DNA of 64,000 nucleotides from Paraburkholderia acidicola (GCF_002362315.1 NZ_MTZV01000006.1:2790001-2854000), one strand, 5' to 3'; counted from the first letter of the stretch, positions 52,955 to 62,386 are shown. Notes: a model not told the origin generated them from the letters alone. Numbers and translations: made by a program.

Positions 52955-53434
52955 ATGTCATCTTCGTCTTCGATGAACTGCTACGACCGCTTGCGTACGC
53001 GCGGCTTCAGACTCCCCACGGTGCCGACACCGATCGGCAATTTCACGCACTGCACCCGCGAGGGCGATCTGTTGTTCCTCTCGGGGCAGGGGCCGTTGAA
53101 CGAGCGTGGCGAACTGATGACCGGCAAGGTCGGCGCCACCATCACCACCGATGAAGCGTATCTGCATGCGCAACTGGTCGGCCTGAACCTGCTGGCGGTG
53201 CTGCACGATGAACTCGGCGATCTGGCGCGCGTGAAGCGGGTCGTCAAGTTGCTCGGGATGGTCAACGCAACGCCGGAGTTCGGCGAGCATCCACGGGTGA
53301 TCAACGGTTGCTCGGATCTGTTCGTCGACATTCTTGGCGAGGCGGGGCGGCATGCGCGGTCGGCGGTCGGCGTCGGCTCGCTGCCGCGCAATATCACCGT
53401 CGAGATCGAGGCGATCGTCGCTGTGCACGGTTGA
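52955..53434 (+). CDS. RidA/YjgF-family protein
   Basis: 159 residues of the chorismate-mutase-like Rid fold: GNFTHCTREGDLLFLSGQGPLNERGEL, VNATPEFGEHPRVINGCSDLFVDILGEAGRHARSAVGVGSLP in outline and VEIEAIVAVHG at the C-terminus. The Arg that normally precedes VEIEA in active imine deaminases is Thr here (NITVEIEA), so it belongs to a non-RidA subgroup and may bind rather than hydrolyse imines. It lies 90 bp after IclR on the same strand. It probably handles products of the nearby PLP lyase. Confidence 0.85.
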   Translation: MSSSSSMNCYDRLRTRGFRLPTVPTPIGNFTHCTREGDLLFLSGQGPLNERGELMTGKVGATITTDEAYLHAQLVGLNLLAVLHDELGDLARVKRVVKLLGMVNATPEFGEHPRVINGCSDLFVDILGEAGRHARSAVGVGSLPRNITVEIEAIVAVHG

Positions 53435-53656
53435 TTACTAGCGGGTTGCCAATGCGTGCCCGGTTACGCTTGCGTACGGCAGTCGCCATGTGCAACTAAC
53501 TGTCTGTCGCGCGAACGCCCGCGCAGACCGCCGACCGTTATAAGGTCAGCGATATCGCGGGCTGTGCAAGGTGGGGGCTGTTCCTGCTAGATGAAAAATC
53601 GCTGTGGCCCTGACCGCCGCGCTGCGACAGCAGGGTCAATCCGCTTTACTGGCGTT

Positions 53657-55519
53657 TTACTTGCGCTTCAGTTGAGAAAGATCGCGCACCGCGCCCCGAT
53701 CGGCGGAGGTCGCCAGCGCGGCATAGGCCTGCAACGCCTGCGACACCACACGTTGACGATCGACCGGCATCCAGGCCTCGCCGCCGCGCGCCTCCATCGC
53801 TGCACGACGGCGTGCCAGTTCTTCATTCGACACCGCCAGGTGCATCTTGCGATTAGGAATGTCGATCTCGATCACATCGCCTTCTTCCACGAGACCGATC
53901 GTGCCGCCTTCGGCCGCTTCCGGCGAAGCATGCCCGATCACAAGTCCTGACGAACCGCCGGAGAAGCGTCCATCGGTAAACAACGCACAGTTCTTGCCGA
54001 GCCCGCGTGATTTCAGATACGAGGTCGGGTAGAGCATTTCCTGCATACCGGGGCCGCCCTTGGGGCCTTCGTAACGGATCACGACGACGTCGCCCGCGAC
54101 GACCTTGTCGCCGAGGATGGCTTCGACGGCATCGTCCTGGCTCTCGAAGACGCGCGCGCGGCCCGAGAAAATCCACTGCGATTCGTCGACCCCGGCAGTC
54201 TTGACGATGCAACCGTTCTCGGCGAGGTTACCGTACAACACGGCGAGGCCGCCATCTTTCGAATAGGCGTTCTGCTTGCTGCGAATACACCCGTTCTTGC
54301 GATCGGTATCGAGCGCGGCGAACGTCGCTTCCTGGCTGAATGCAACCGTGGTCGGAATGCCACCGGGCGCCGCACGGAAGAGTTTCTGCGCGTCTTCGCC
54401 CGCGCCACCGGCGACGTCCCATTTGGCGATCGCGTCGCCCAGCGTGCCGCTATGCACGTTGCCACACGACAGGTCGAGCAGATCCGCACGCGCCAGTTCG
54501 CCGAGAATGCCCGGGATGCCGCCTGCGCGATGCACGTCTTCGATATGGTATTTGTCGGTGGCGGGGGCCACCTTGCACAGACACGGCACCTTGCGCGAAA
54601 TGCGATCGATGTCGGACATCGTGAAATCGACACCGCCTTCCTGCGCGGCTGCCAGCAGGTGCAGCACGGTATTGGTCGAACCGCCCATGGCGACGTCGAG
54701 CGCCATCGCGTTCTCGAATGCCTGCTTGCTCGCAATGCTGCGCGGCAGAACCGAGGCGTCTTCTTCCTGGTAGTAACGACGGCACAGATCCACCACCAGA
54801 CGGCCGGCCTGTTCGAACAGACCTTTGCGCCACGCGTGCGTGGCGACGATCGTGCCGTTACCGGGCAGCGCGAGGCCGATTGCTTCGGTCAGGCAATTCA
54901 TCGAGTTGGCGGTGAACATGCCCGAGCATGAACCGCACGTCGGGCAGGCGCTGCGCTCGATCTCAGCCACTTCCGCGTCGCTGACTTTCGAATCGCCGGC
55001 CTTGATCATCGCGTCGATCAGATCGATCTTGGCGATCACCTGGCCGTCGGTCGGCGATTTGATCTTGCCGGCTTCCATCGGACCGCCGGACACGAACACC
55101 ACGGGGATGTTCAGGCGCATCGCGGCCATCAGCATGCCCGGCGTGATCTTGTCGCAGTTCGAGATGCAGACCATGGCGTCGGCGCAGTGCGCGTTGACCA
55201 TGTATTCCACCGAGTCGGCGATCAGCTCGCGCGACGGCAACGAGTACAGCATGCCGCCATGGCCCATGGCGATACCGTCGTCCACGGCGATGGTGTTGAA
55301 TTCCTTGGCTACACCACCGGCCGCTTCGATTTCTTTCGCGACCAGTGCACCGAGGTCGCGCAGATGCACGTGACCCGGCACGAACTGCGTGAACGAGTTC
55401 ACCACCGCAATGATCGGCTTGCCGAAATCGCCGTCCTTCATGCCGGTGGCACGCCACAACGCGCGGGCGCCGGCCATGTTGCGGCCGTGGGTCGAAGTGC
55501 GTGATCGATAGTCAGGCAT
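53657..55519 (-). CDS. ilvD: Dihydroxy-acid dehydratase
   Basis: A 620-residue iron-sulfur enzyme of valine, leucine and isoleucine synthesis that dehydrates 2,3-dihydroxy-acids to 2-keto-acids. Cluster cysteines are seen in VCISNCDKITPGM and SACPTCGSCSGMFTANSM, with EALGLALPGN-like and GGSTNTVLHLLA motifs and the C-terminal GRFSGGSSGLVIGHASPEA. It is the long E. coli-type IlvD. The ATG at 55519 has AGAGGA upstream. A large AT-rich inverted repeat lies 160-210 bp upstream. It converges with the RidA gene with no clear terminator. Confidence 0.95.
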   Translation of the reverse strand: MPDYRSRTSTHGRNMAGARALWRATGMKDGDFGKPIIAVVNSFTQFVPGHVHLRDLGALVAKEIEAAGGVAKEFNTIAVDDGIAMGHGGMLYSLPSRELIADSVEYMVNAHCADAMVCISNCDKITPGMLMAAMRLNIPVVFVSGGPMEAGKIKSPTDGQVIAKIDLIDAMIKAGDSKVSDAEVAEIERSACPTCGSCSGMFTANSMNCLTEAIGLALPGNGTIVATHAWRKGLFEQAGRLVVDLCRRYYQEEDASVLPRSIASKQAFENAMALDVAMGGSTNTVLHLLAAAQEGGVDFTMSDIDRISRKVPCLCKVAPATDKYHIEDVHRAGGIPGILGELARADLLDLSCGNVHSGTLGDAIAKWDVAGGAGEDAQKLFRAAPGGIPTTVAFSQEATFAALDTDRKNGCIRSKQNAYSKDGGLAVLYGNLAENGCIVKTAGVDESQWIFSGRARVFESQDDAVEAILGDKVVAGDVVVIRYEGPKGGPGMQEMLYPTSYLKSRGLGKNCALFTDGRFSGGSSGLVIGHASPEAAEGGTIGLVEEGDVIEIDIPNRKMHLAVSNEELARRRAAMEARGGEAWMPVDRQRVVSQALQAYAALATSADRGAVRDLSQLKRK

Positions 55520-55677
55520 CTGGGTCCTCTGGTATTGGGGTCGTCGAAGTTGGAGTTTTGCCCAGGCTGGCCAGTGCGCTAACGGCATGGCGGCACACCG
55601 CGAGCCCGCAGAGAGCGGCTCGCTTGTGCGAGCGCGGTATGCGCTGGGAATGCGAATAGTGCGAGAGTGGCGGTAAG

Positions 55678-55732
55678 ACGTCCAATATATTTTTTCGGCG
55701 GAATTAGGTCGAAAAAGATATTAATTGGACGT
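55678..55732. repeat. Large AT-rich inverted repeat upstream of ilvD
   Basis: The 20-bp left arm (55678-55697) pairs with the 23-bp right arm (55710-55732) with 2-base and 1-base bulges. Both arms start with ACGTCCAAT and end in TTTTTCG in their reverse-complement forms. The loop is 12 bases. It lies in the 230-bp gap between ilvD and the small gene at 55750. It may be a terminator of that gene, an operator or a leader structure. Confidence 0.6.
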
Positions 55733-55749
55733 AGCCGACTACTGCGAGC

Positions 55750-55983
55750 TCAACGCTCGCCGTCGAGCAGATCGCCGAGCATTTCGTCGAACGCACCTTG
55801 TGCGTCTTCGAGTTCCTGGAGCGCGGCATCAAAGGTCTGCAGCGCGATCTGCGACGGCCGGCCGTCGCCGGTGGGCGGGAATTGCGACTGCAATCCAGCG
55901 AACGCTGTCTGCACCTGGCGGGTTGCCGCCACGACGCGCTCCATCGCGCGGGATTCTTCGGCTCGTGCCTGTTCGGGATTCAT
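55750..55983 (-). CDS. Small conserved-looking helical protein
   Basis: A 77-residue acidic, probably coiled-coil protein (EQARAEESRAMERVVAATRQVQTAFAGL, then ALQELEDAQGAFDEMLGDLL). GGAG precedes the ATG at 55983. No cysteines, no membrane segment and no family recognised. It is upstream of ilvD on the same strand but separated by the large inverted repeat, and adjacent to the Lrp-type regulator gene. Confidence 0.65.
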   Translation of the reverse strand: MNPEQARAEESRAMERVVAATRQVQTAFAGLQSQFPPTGDGRPSQIALQTFDAALQELEDAQGAFDEMLGDLLDGER

Positions 55984-56081
55984 GAAAACTCCATGGGGTA
56001 GGGGTGCGGCGATCGCGCCATAGCGCGCACTATGCCACGGCTTGTCCGTGGCGATATCGTTGTGATTTGCCGTTAGCGCGG

Positions 56082-56546
56082 TCAAGGCACCGGCAGTCCG
56101 GCGCTCGCTTTTACTTCGCGCAATGACAGCGACGATTCCACCGAGGTAACCCCCGGCAGACTGCGCAGTTCGTCGCGCATGAAGCTGCCGTAATCATCGA
56201 GATCGCGCGCGACCACCTGCAGGATGTAGTCCGCGCTGCCCGACACGTTATGGCACGACAGAATGCGCGGAATGGCCTGCACCTCGCGTTCGAAGCGCAT
56301 TGCGACCGTACGGTCATGCACCGCGAATCGAACATAGATGAACGCCACCACCCCGTAGCCCAGCGCAGAGCGCGACAGCATCGCGCGATAGCGCTCGATG
56401 TAGCCGGCGCTTTCGAGCCGCTTGAGGCGCCGGGCGCACGGCGTTTCGCTGAGGCCGACGGTTTCGGCGAGACGCGCGTTCGACATACGCCCGTCGGTCT
56501 GCAGGGCGGCGAGGATCGCGCGGTCGACTTTGTCGAGGTCGGTCAT
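56082..56546 (-). CDS. Lrp/AsnC-family regulator
   Basis: 154 residues. The N-terminal HTH is DKVDRAILAALQTDGRMSNARLAETVGLSETPCARRLKRLESAGYIERY in outline and the C-terminal RAM ligand domain is present (VAFIYVRFAVHDRTVAMRFE, SGSADYILQVVARDLDDYGSFMRDEL). It is divergent from a LysE-type exporter, the classic pair in which an Lrp-type sensor activates amino-acid export. Confidence 0.9.
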   Translation of the reverse strand: MTDLDKVDRAILAALQTDGRMSNARLAETVGLSETPCARRLKRLESAGYIERYRAMLSRSALGYGVVAFIYVRFAVHDRTVAMRFEREVQAIPRILSCHNVSGSADYILQVVARDLDDYGSFMRDELRSLPGVTSVESSLSLREVKASAGLPVP

Positions 56547-56678
56547 GGCAGGGGAAAGCTTTGATAGAAGGCCAGATATTAGTGCATTCCACCATCTTGA
56601 GGCGAGAGAGGTCAGTCATTCGCCAATATTCACTCACCTGGCGCTGGCAAGATAGAGCCTCTTCAACGCGAGGTTCAT

Positions 56679-57308
56679 ATGGTTTCAGCTCATCTCCTGA
56701 TTGTCTTCATTGCCGCGCTGGTCGTTGTTTACGCGGTGCCCGGACCGGATATGGCGCTGATCCTGCAAACGAGCATCGGTCAGGGTGCGCGCAGAGGGTT
56801 CGCGGCCGCCGGTGGTCTCGCGATTTCCCGCGCCACGCACGTGACGCTATCGGCATGCGGCGTCGCGGCGCTGTTGCGCAGCGCGCCGTGGCTGTATGAA
56901 GTGGTGCGTTATGGCGGCGCGGCGTATCTGGCGTGGATTGCGGTGCAGATTTTTCGCTCGCCGGTGTTTGCGCTGCCTGATGGCGCAGCGCAGGAGGCGG
57001 CACCGCGGCCGTTGCGCGCTGTTTTCGTCAAAGGGCTGCTGACCAATCTGCTGAATCCGAAGGCGCTGCTTTTCTGCTCGGTGCTGCTGCCGCAGTTCGT
57101 GCGGCCCGAGACCGGTCCGGTCGCGCTGCAGATGGTCGTGCTGGGCGGCGTGCTTCTCGTGGTCGGCGCGTGTTTCGATGCGATCTATGCGATCGGTGCT
57201 GCACGCATTGCCGGTTGGGTCCGTGCCCATCCGCTTGCGCAGACGGTGCAGCGATGGACCTTCTCTGCGGCGCTGATCGGCTTCGCGCTGCGGCTTTCGT
57301 TCGACTGA
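56679..57308 (+). CDS. LysE/RhtB-family amino-acid exporter
   Basis: 209 residues, six membrane helices. Family markers: VVYAVPGPDMALILQTSIGQGARRGFAAAGGLAISR at the N-terminus in outline and KGLLTNLLNPKALLFCSVLLPQFV in the centre. GAGG precedes the ATG. It is probably induced by the divergent Lrp-type regulator. The exported amino acid is unknown. Confidence 0.9.
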   Translation: MVSAHLLIVFIAALVVVYAVPGPDMALILQTSIGQGARRGFAAAGGLAISRATHVTLSACGVAALLRSAPWLYEVVRYGGAAYLAWIAVQIFRSPVFALPDGAAQEAAPRPLRAVFVKGLLTNLLNPKALLFCSVLLPQFVRPETGPVALQMVVLGGVLLVVGACFDAIYAIGAARIAGWVRAHPLAQTVQRWTFSAALIGFALRLSFD

Positions 57309-57365
57309 GCCAGGCGTACACCAGAGCTGGGAGTTTTCCGGCCCATCGGTGCCATTGCTGCGCTG

Positions 57366-57539
57366 CTATCTATCGAGCAGCGCCTCCCGCCGGGACCGAT
57401 CATCGATCACCTTCAGCCGATGCTTGTCTTTCATCTTCTTCCAGCTCTTGCATTCGTCGCGGGTGCGCAGGCAACCGACGCACAGGCCGGTCTTCGAATC
57501 GAACTTGCAGATATCGATGCAGGGAGATTTGACGCTCAT
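57366..57539 (-). CDS. DUF1289 small cysteine-rich protein
   Basis: 57 residues with the DUF1289 signature SPCIDICKFDSKTGLCVGCLR: Cys7, Cys11, Cys20, Cys23 and Cys30 suggest a zinc or iron-sulfur site. The C-terminal half is very basic. The ATG at 57539 is used; the frame extends further upstream without homology. The role is unknown. The family is common in proteobacteria and often fused or linked to oxidoreductases. Confidence 0.85.
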   Translation of the reverse strand: MSVKSPCIDICKFDSKTGLCVGCLRTRDECKSWKKMKDKHRLKVIDDRSRREALLDR

Positions 57540-57684
57540 GTGACATTGGGTGTGTAGACACGGAGCGGGCACTGTCGCATAACGAAGCGCGCGCAGGCCA
57601 TGTGATTGTGTCAATGCAGGCCATAGGCGCTGCCGTGTGCATGCCGTTTCCGGTAACCTGCGGACTTTCTTCCTTGACTCGATG

Positions 57685-58005
57685 ATGAAGATCGTCCTGC
57701 TCTATGTGGTGACCGCGATTGCCGAGATCGTCGGTTGCTATCTGCCGTGGCGCTGGTTGAAGGCCGACGGTTCAGCGTGGCTGCTCATTCCCGCCGCGTT
57801 CTCTCTTGCCACTTTCGCATGGCTGCTTACGCTGCATGGTGCGGCGGCCGGCCGCGTCTATGCCGCGTATGGCGGCGTCTACGTCGCGGTGGCGATCGTC
57901 TGGCTGTGGGGCGTCGAGCACGTACGCCCGACTGCGTGGGATTTTGCCGGCGCAGCGGTCACGCTGGCTGGAATGGGCATCATCGCGTTCCAGCCGCGCT
58001 TCTGA
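57685..58005 (+). CDS. YnfA/UPF0060-family membrane protein
   Basis: 106 residues, four helices: LLYVVTAIAEIVGCYLPWRWLK, then SLATFAWLLTLHGAAAGRVYAAYGGVYVAVAIVWLWGVE in outline, ending with TLAGMGIIAFQPRF. This is the complete YnfA pattern, related to small-multidrug-resistance proteins; its function is not established. The ATG at 57685 or the one three bases earlier may be used. Confidence 0.9.
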   Translation: MKIVLLYVVTAIAEIVGCYLPWRWLKADGSAWLLIPAAFSLATFAWLLTLHGAAAGRVYAAYGGVYVAVAIVWLWGVEHVRPTAWDFAGAAVTLAGMGIIAFQPRF

Positions 58006-58060
58006 TCGCGGATCGGGCCGGCCCCAGGGGCAGGACGGCCCGGCGTACCGTTATGCGTTG

Positions 58061-58567
58061 TTATCTATTGCCGAGATAATCGTTTTTGCCGATCTCGACA
58101 CCACTGTGCCGCAGGATGTCGTACGCGGTCGTGACGTGGAAAAAGAAATTGGGCAGCGCGAAATGCAGCAGGTAGTTGACGCCCGAAAACTCGATGGGGC
58201 CCGTACGCATCTTCAACGTGATCGTGCGCTCTTCCGAGCCGTCGATCTGCGCCGCTGTGAATTCCTTCAAGTAGGCATTCGTCTTCTCAATACGGGCGAT
58301 CAGTTCGTCGAACGTCAACTCGACGTCGTCGTACTTCGGAATATCGACGCCAGCGAGACGGGCGGCGCAGCCTTTGGCGGTATCCGTGGCGATATAGACC
58401 TGGCGGACGAGCGGCAACATGTCAGGAAAAAGACGGGCGCCGGTGAGAGCGGACGGATCGATCTGCTTTTCCGCAGCGTGAGCCTGGGCCTTGCCGAGGA
58501 TCGCTTGCAGATTGGTGAGGCCGCGCATCAGTACGGGCACCGATGCTTGATACATCGAAATAGACAT
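58061..58567 (-). CDS. DUF1993-family protein
   Basis: 168 residues. The family opening SMYQASVPVLMRGLTNLQAILGKAQAHAAEKQIDPSAL is present in outline, then ARLFPDMLPLVRQVYIATDTAKGCAARLAG, LIARIEKTNAYL and the C-terminal NFFFHVTTAYDILRHSGVEIGKNDYLG. It is cytosolic, helical and of unknown function, possibly DinB-like in fold. GAGGAAA stands upstream of the ATG. It is divergent from the S53 peptidase gene. Confidence 0.87.
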   Translation of the reverse strand: MSISMYQASVPVLMRGLTNLQAILGKAQAHAAEKQIDPSALTGARLFPDMLPLVRQVYIATDTAKGCAARLAGVDIPKYDDVELTFDELIARIEKTNAYLKEFTAAQIDGSEERTITLKMRTGPIEFSGVNYLLHFALPNFFFHVTTAYDILRHSGVEIGKNDYLGNR

Positions 58568-58863
58568 GGAGAGATTTCCTCGATTCTTCGATCGGGTTCG
58601 CGACGTGGCGCGAGAGGCGTGAACATAACGGCGGGATTGCCGTTGCAGCATCATAGCGCGATCGGCAGCGGCGGTTGCATCGTCCGCTGGGCCAGGTATC
58701 GCCGCTTCCGGAACTGTGTTTGAATGGACTTGTCCGACCGCTTGACGTTGTTCCTGAAATGAAGGCCCGGTGCGGGTTTCGATGGAGCCTTACCGTCTGT
58801 CTTTGGGTCCCGCCGGGCCTAACGCATGACCCAAGCGGTCACGCACGAAGGAGAGTCGATAAC

Positions 58864-60426
58864 ATGGGCAAACATCCGTTGCCAGGAAGCGAGAAGGGCG
58901 TTGCAGAAGGTTCGAAAGTTGTTGGACATTGCGATCCGACGCAGCAGATCGAAGTGGTGGTGATGCTGCGCCGCCAGGATCAGCAGCAGTTCGAGCAGCT
59001 CGTGGAAAAAATCACCTCGGGCGATCCGTCCGCCCAGCCTGTTTCACGCGAAGCATTTGCGAAACAGTTCGGCGCTGCACCTGCCGATATCGCGCGAACC
59101 AAAGCGTTTGCGGCCCAGCATGGCCTGACGGTGGTCCGCGAAGATCCTGCAGCCAGCACGATCGTGCTGGGCGGCACGGTCGCACAGTTTCAGGCCGCAT
59201 TCGATGTCCAGCTCCAGCACTACGAACACCATTCAATCGGCCAGTATCGCGGCCGCAGCGGTCCGATCAATGTTCCCGATGATTTGAACGGTGTGGTCAC
59301 TGCCGTTCTTGGGCTCGACAACCGTCCCCAGGCGCGCCCGCATTTCCGTATCCGACCGCCATTTCAGCCAGCGGCCGGTGCGCGTCAGCAAACGTCGTAC
59401 ACACCGCTGCAACTCGCCTCGCTGTATCAGTTTCCCGCCGGCGATGGCAGCGGCCAGTGCATCGGCATCATCGAGCTTGGTGGCGGTTACCAGAGCTCCG
59501 ATCTGCAAGCGTACTTTTCCAGTCTCGGTGTGAAGGCACCTACGGTCGTGTCGGTTGGCGTCGACGAAGGCAGCAATCAACCGAGCGGTGACCCGAGCGG
59601 ACCCGACGGCGAAGTCACGCTCGACATCGAGATCGTCGGTGCGGTCGCGCCGGGCGCCAGGGTCGCGGTCTACTTCACACAGAATAGCGACGCCGGTTTC
59701 ATCGACGCGGTGAACCAGGCCGTCCACGATACGACCAACAAACCCTCGGTGATCTCGATCAGCTGGGGTGGCCCGGAAACCTCGTGGACGACCCAGTCGC
59801 AGCAGGCGTTCAACAACGTGCTGCAAGCTGCTGCGGCGGTCGGCGTGACGATCTGCGCGGCGTCGGGCGACGGCGGTTCGAGCGACGGCGCGAGCGGCGG
59901 CAATCACGTCGACTTTCCAGCCTCGAGTCCCTATGTGCTGGCATGCGGTGGCACGACGCTGCACGCATCGGGCAACGCAATCACGCAGGAAACGGTCTGG
60001 AACGACGGTGCGTCGGGCGGAGCGGGCGGTGGCGGCATCAGTAGTGCGTTTGCCGTGCCGACATGGCAGAAGGGTTTATCCGCGACGGCGACGCATGGTG
60101 GCAAGATTGCGCTGACGGGCCGGGGCGTGCCCGATGTCGCAGGCGATGCATCGCCTGTGACGGGCTACACCGTGTTGATCGACGGCGCGCAGACGGTGGT
60201 GGGCGGTACGAGCGCGGTGGCGCCGTTGTGGGCAGCACTGATCGCTCGCATCAACGCTATCAAGGGCGCACCGGTTGGCTTCGTCAACCCGAAGCTGTAC
60301 CAGGCAGCAAGCGCTTTCAACGATATCACGCAGGGCAATAACGGCAGTTTCGCTGCGTCGCCAGGTTGGGACGCGTGTACCGGGCTTGGCAGCCCGAATG
60401 GCCAGAAAATCGCAGCAGCACTCTAG
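58864..60426 (+). CDS. S53-family (sedolisin/kumamolisin-like) peptidase
   Basis: A 520-residue acid serine-carboxyl peptidase. After an N-terminal prodomain (about 1-172, with VVVMLRRQDQQQFEQLVE and GGTVAQFQAAFDVQL) comes the catalytic domain. The active-site residues Glu250 and Asp254 (GEVTLDIE), Asp336 (SGDGG) and Ser450 (GGTSAVAP) have spacings of 4, 82 and 114, equal to Glu78/Asp82/Asp164/Ser278 of kumamolisin. A calcium site is likely (FNDITQG, SPGWDACTGLG). No signal peptide is visible. AGGAG precedes the ATG. It is followed by an S10 carboxypeptidase. Confidence 0.93.
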   Translation: MGKHPLPGSEKGVAEGSKVVGHCDPTQQIEVVVMLRRQDQQQFEQLVEKITSGDPSAQPVSREAFAKQFGAAPADIARTKAFAAQHGLTVVREDPAASTIVLGGTVAQFQAAFDVQLQHYEHHSIGQYRGRSGPINVPDDLNGVVTAVLGLDNRPQARPHFRIRPPFQPAAGARQQTSYTPLQLASLYQFPAGDGSGQCIGIIELGGGYQSSDLQAYFSSLGVKAPTVVSVGVDEGSNQPSGDPSGPDGEVTLDIEIVGAVAPGARVAVYFTQNSDAGFIDAVNQAVHDTTNKPSVISISWGGPETSWTTQSQQAFNNVLQAAAAVGVTICAASGDGGSSDGASGGNHVDFPASSPYVLACGGTTLHASGNAITQETVWNDGASGGAGGGGISSAFAVPTWQKGLSATATHGGKIALTGRGVPDVAGDASPVTGYTVLIDGAQTVVGGTSAVAPLWAALIARINAIKGAPVGFVNPKLYQAASAFNDITQGNNGSFAASPGWDACTGLGSPNGQKIAAAL

Positions 60427-60439
60427 ACGGCGGACATCG

Positions 60440-60458
60440 CGCGGGGTTCTTCCCCGCG
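60440..60458 (+). terminator. Hairpin after the S53 peptidase gene
   Basis: CGCGGGG (60440-60446), TTCTT loop, CCCCGCG (60452-60458), 13 bp after the stop. It is strong but has no T-run; the S10 gene 76 bp downstream may still receive read-through. Confidence 0.6.
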
Positions 60459-60534
60459 TGCTGCGGACGCTGTCGGTGGACACGACGCCAGCGGGCGTCA
60501 GACGATGTCAATTAACGAATCCGATGGAGTGATC

Positions 60535-62202
60535 ATGACGAACCCCGATTCAGCTTCCGGTAGTCCGCAGTCGCGACACAACTCACACGCTCATTCCGCT
60601 GCACCGTCGCCTGCGAGTGCGAGCACGCCACATCGCGCGGGCGACCAGCCGTTCTTCGATCCTGTCGCGTATGGCAACGGGCCCGACGATTCCGTGACCG
60701 ACGCAACCGAGAACGCGGCGATCACGAAGCATTCCATCGTGATCGGCGGCAAGAAGATCGCTTACACGGCGACGGCCGGACACCTCGTCACGGTCGACTC
60801 CAGCAGTTCGCTGCCCAGCGCGAAGATGTTCTACGTCGCGTTCACGCAAGATAACCAGAAGGAAGATACCCGGCCGGTCACGTTCTTCTACAACGGCGGA
60901 CCGGGTTCGTCGTCGGTGTTCGTGCTGCTGGGTTCGTTTGCGCCGCGCCGGATCAAGACATCGATGCCGGGCTTTACGCCGCCTGCGCCGTATCAGATGG
61001 AAGACAACCCGGACAGCCTGCTCGACAAGAGCGATCTGGTGTTCCTCAATCCGGTCGGCACGGGTTACTCGGCGGCGATTGCACCGAACAAGAACCGCAA
61101 TTTCTGGGGCGTCGACGAAGATGCCGATTCGATCAAACAGTTCATCAAGCGGTTCCTGACCAAGAACAACCGCTGGAATTCACCGAAGTTTCTATACGGT
61201 GAATCATATGGCACCGCGCGTAGCTGCGTGCTGGCGTACAAGCTGCACGAAGACGGTGTGGATCTGAACGGCGTAACGCTGCAGTCGTCGATTCTCGATT
61301 ACACCCAGTCGGGCAATCCGGTCGGCGCGCTGCCCACCGCTGCGGCTGACGCATGGTTCCACAAAAAGCTCGGCATCGCGCCGACGCCGACCGATCTCGG
61401 CACGTTTGCCGAAGAGGTCGCGCAGTTCGCGCGCACCGACTACCTGGCCGCGCTGCGCAAGTTCCCGACCACCGACGACGCAACCATCGAGAAACTAAGC
61501 GAGTACACCGGCATCGACAAGACGACGCTGATCGCGTGGAGCCTCGATGTCGCCGCGTATGACAGCCGTGGTAATTCACTATTCCTGACCACGCTGCTGA
61601 AATCGAAAGGGCTCGCGCTCGGTTCGTATGACGGCCGGGTGACCGCGATCGATACCGGCATCGCCGGCCAGGTCGATCCGAACTCTGGCGGCAACGACCC
61701 GACCATGACCGCAGTGACCGGCGTCTATACGACGATGTGGAACACCTACCTGAACGAGCAGTTGAAGTTCACATCGAACTCGTCGTTCACCGACCTGAAC
61801 GACCAGGCCTTCGCGAACTGGGATTTCGGCCACATCGATCCGACCGGTGCGCAGAAAGGGCTCGACGCGCAGGGCAACATCATCCTGTACACAGCCGGCG
61901 ATCTCGCGGCCGTGATGGCGCTCAATGTCGATCTGAAGGTGCTCTCGGCGAACGGCTTCTACGACTTTGTCACACCGTTCTATCAGACCGTGCTCGACCT
62001 GCAGCAGATGCCGCTCGTCAGCGCGCAGGTGCGCCAGAACCTGGCGGCGCGCTTCTACCCGTCGGGCCATATGGTCTATCTCGACGGCGGTTCGCGGACC
62101 GCGTTGAAGGCCGATCTCGCGAAGATGTACGACAGCGCCGTGACCAATACGGCGGCGGTTGGACGGATTCGCGCGTTGCAGGCGCGCCGGGCCGCCAGCT
62201 AG
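60535..62202 (+). CDS. S10-family serine carboxypeptidase
   Basis: A 555-residue acid carboxypeptidase of the alpha/beta-hydrolase fold. The oxyanion motif NGGPGSSS (120-127), nucleophile Ser224 in YGESYGTARS, and the later Asp (ANGFYDFVTPF) and His (PSGHMVYL) complete the triad. The first 40 residues are a Ser/His/Pro-rich leader without a recognisable signal peptide. GGAG precedes the ATG at 60535. It is downstream of the S53 endopeptidase; both families work at low pH, so they may degrade the same proteins in steps. Confidence 0.92.
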   Translation: MTNPDSASGSPQSRHNSHAHSAAPSPASASTPHRAGDQPFFDPVAYGNGPDDSVTDATENAAITKHSIVIGGKKIAYTATAGHLVTVDSSSSLPSAKMFYVAFTQDNQKEDTRPVTFFYNGGPGSSSVFVLLGSFAPRRIKTSMPGFTPPAPYQMEDNPDSLLDKSDLVFLNPVGTGYSAAIAPNKNRNFWGVDEDADSIKQFIKRFLTKNNRWNSPKFLYGESYGTARSCVLAYKLHEDGVDLNGVTLQSSILDYTQSGNPVGALPTAAADAWFHKKLGIAPTPTDLGTFAEEVAQFARTDYLAALRKFPTTDDATIEKLSEYTGIDKTTLIAWSLDVAAYDSRGNSLFLTTLLKSKGLALGSYDGRVTAIDTGIAGQVDPNSGGNDPTMTAVTGVYTTMWNTYLNEQLKFTSNSSFTDLNDQAFANWDFGHIDPTGAQKGLDAQGNIILYTAGDLAAVMALNVDLKVLSANGFYDFVTPFYQTVLDLQQMPLVSAQVRQNLAARFYPSGHMVYLDGGSRTALKADLAKMYDSAVTNTAAVGRIRALQARRAAS

Positions 62203-62386
62203 GCGCATTGCGTTAGCGTCACTTCGCTGTGAATGGGCGCTAGATCTGCCCGTATGAGCAGCACAACCCGGCGGACCCTGCAGGAAAGATGGGGTTCGCC
62301 GGCATTCCGGTTCGGCACACCGATTCCGGATATGTTTTAATTGGCCTGCGAATAAATCTACGCGCCATACGCTGGTGCGCCGACTG

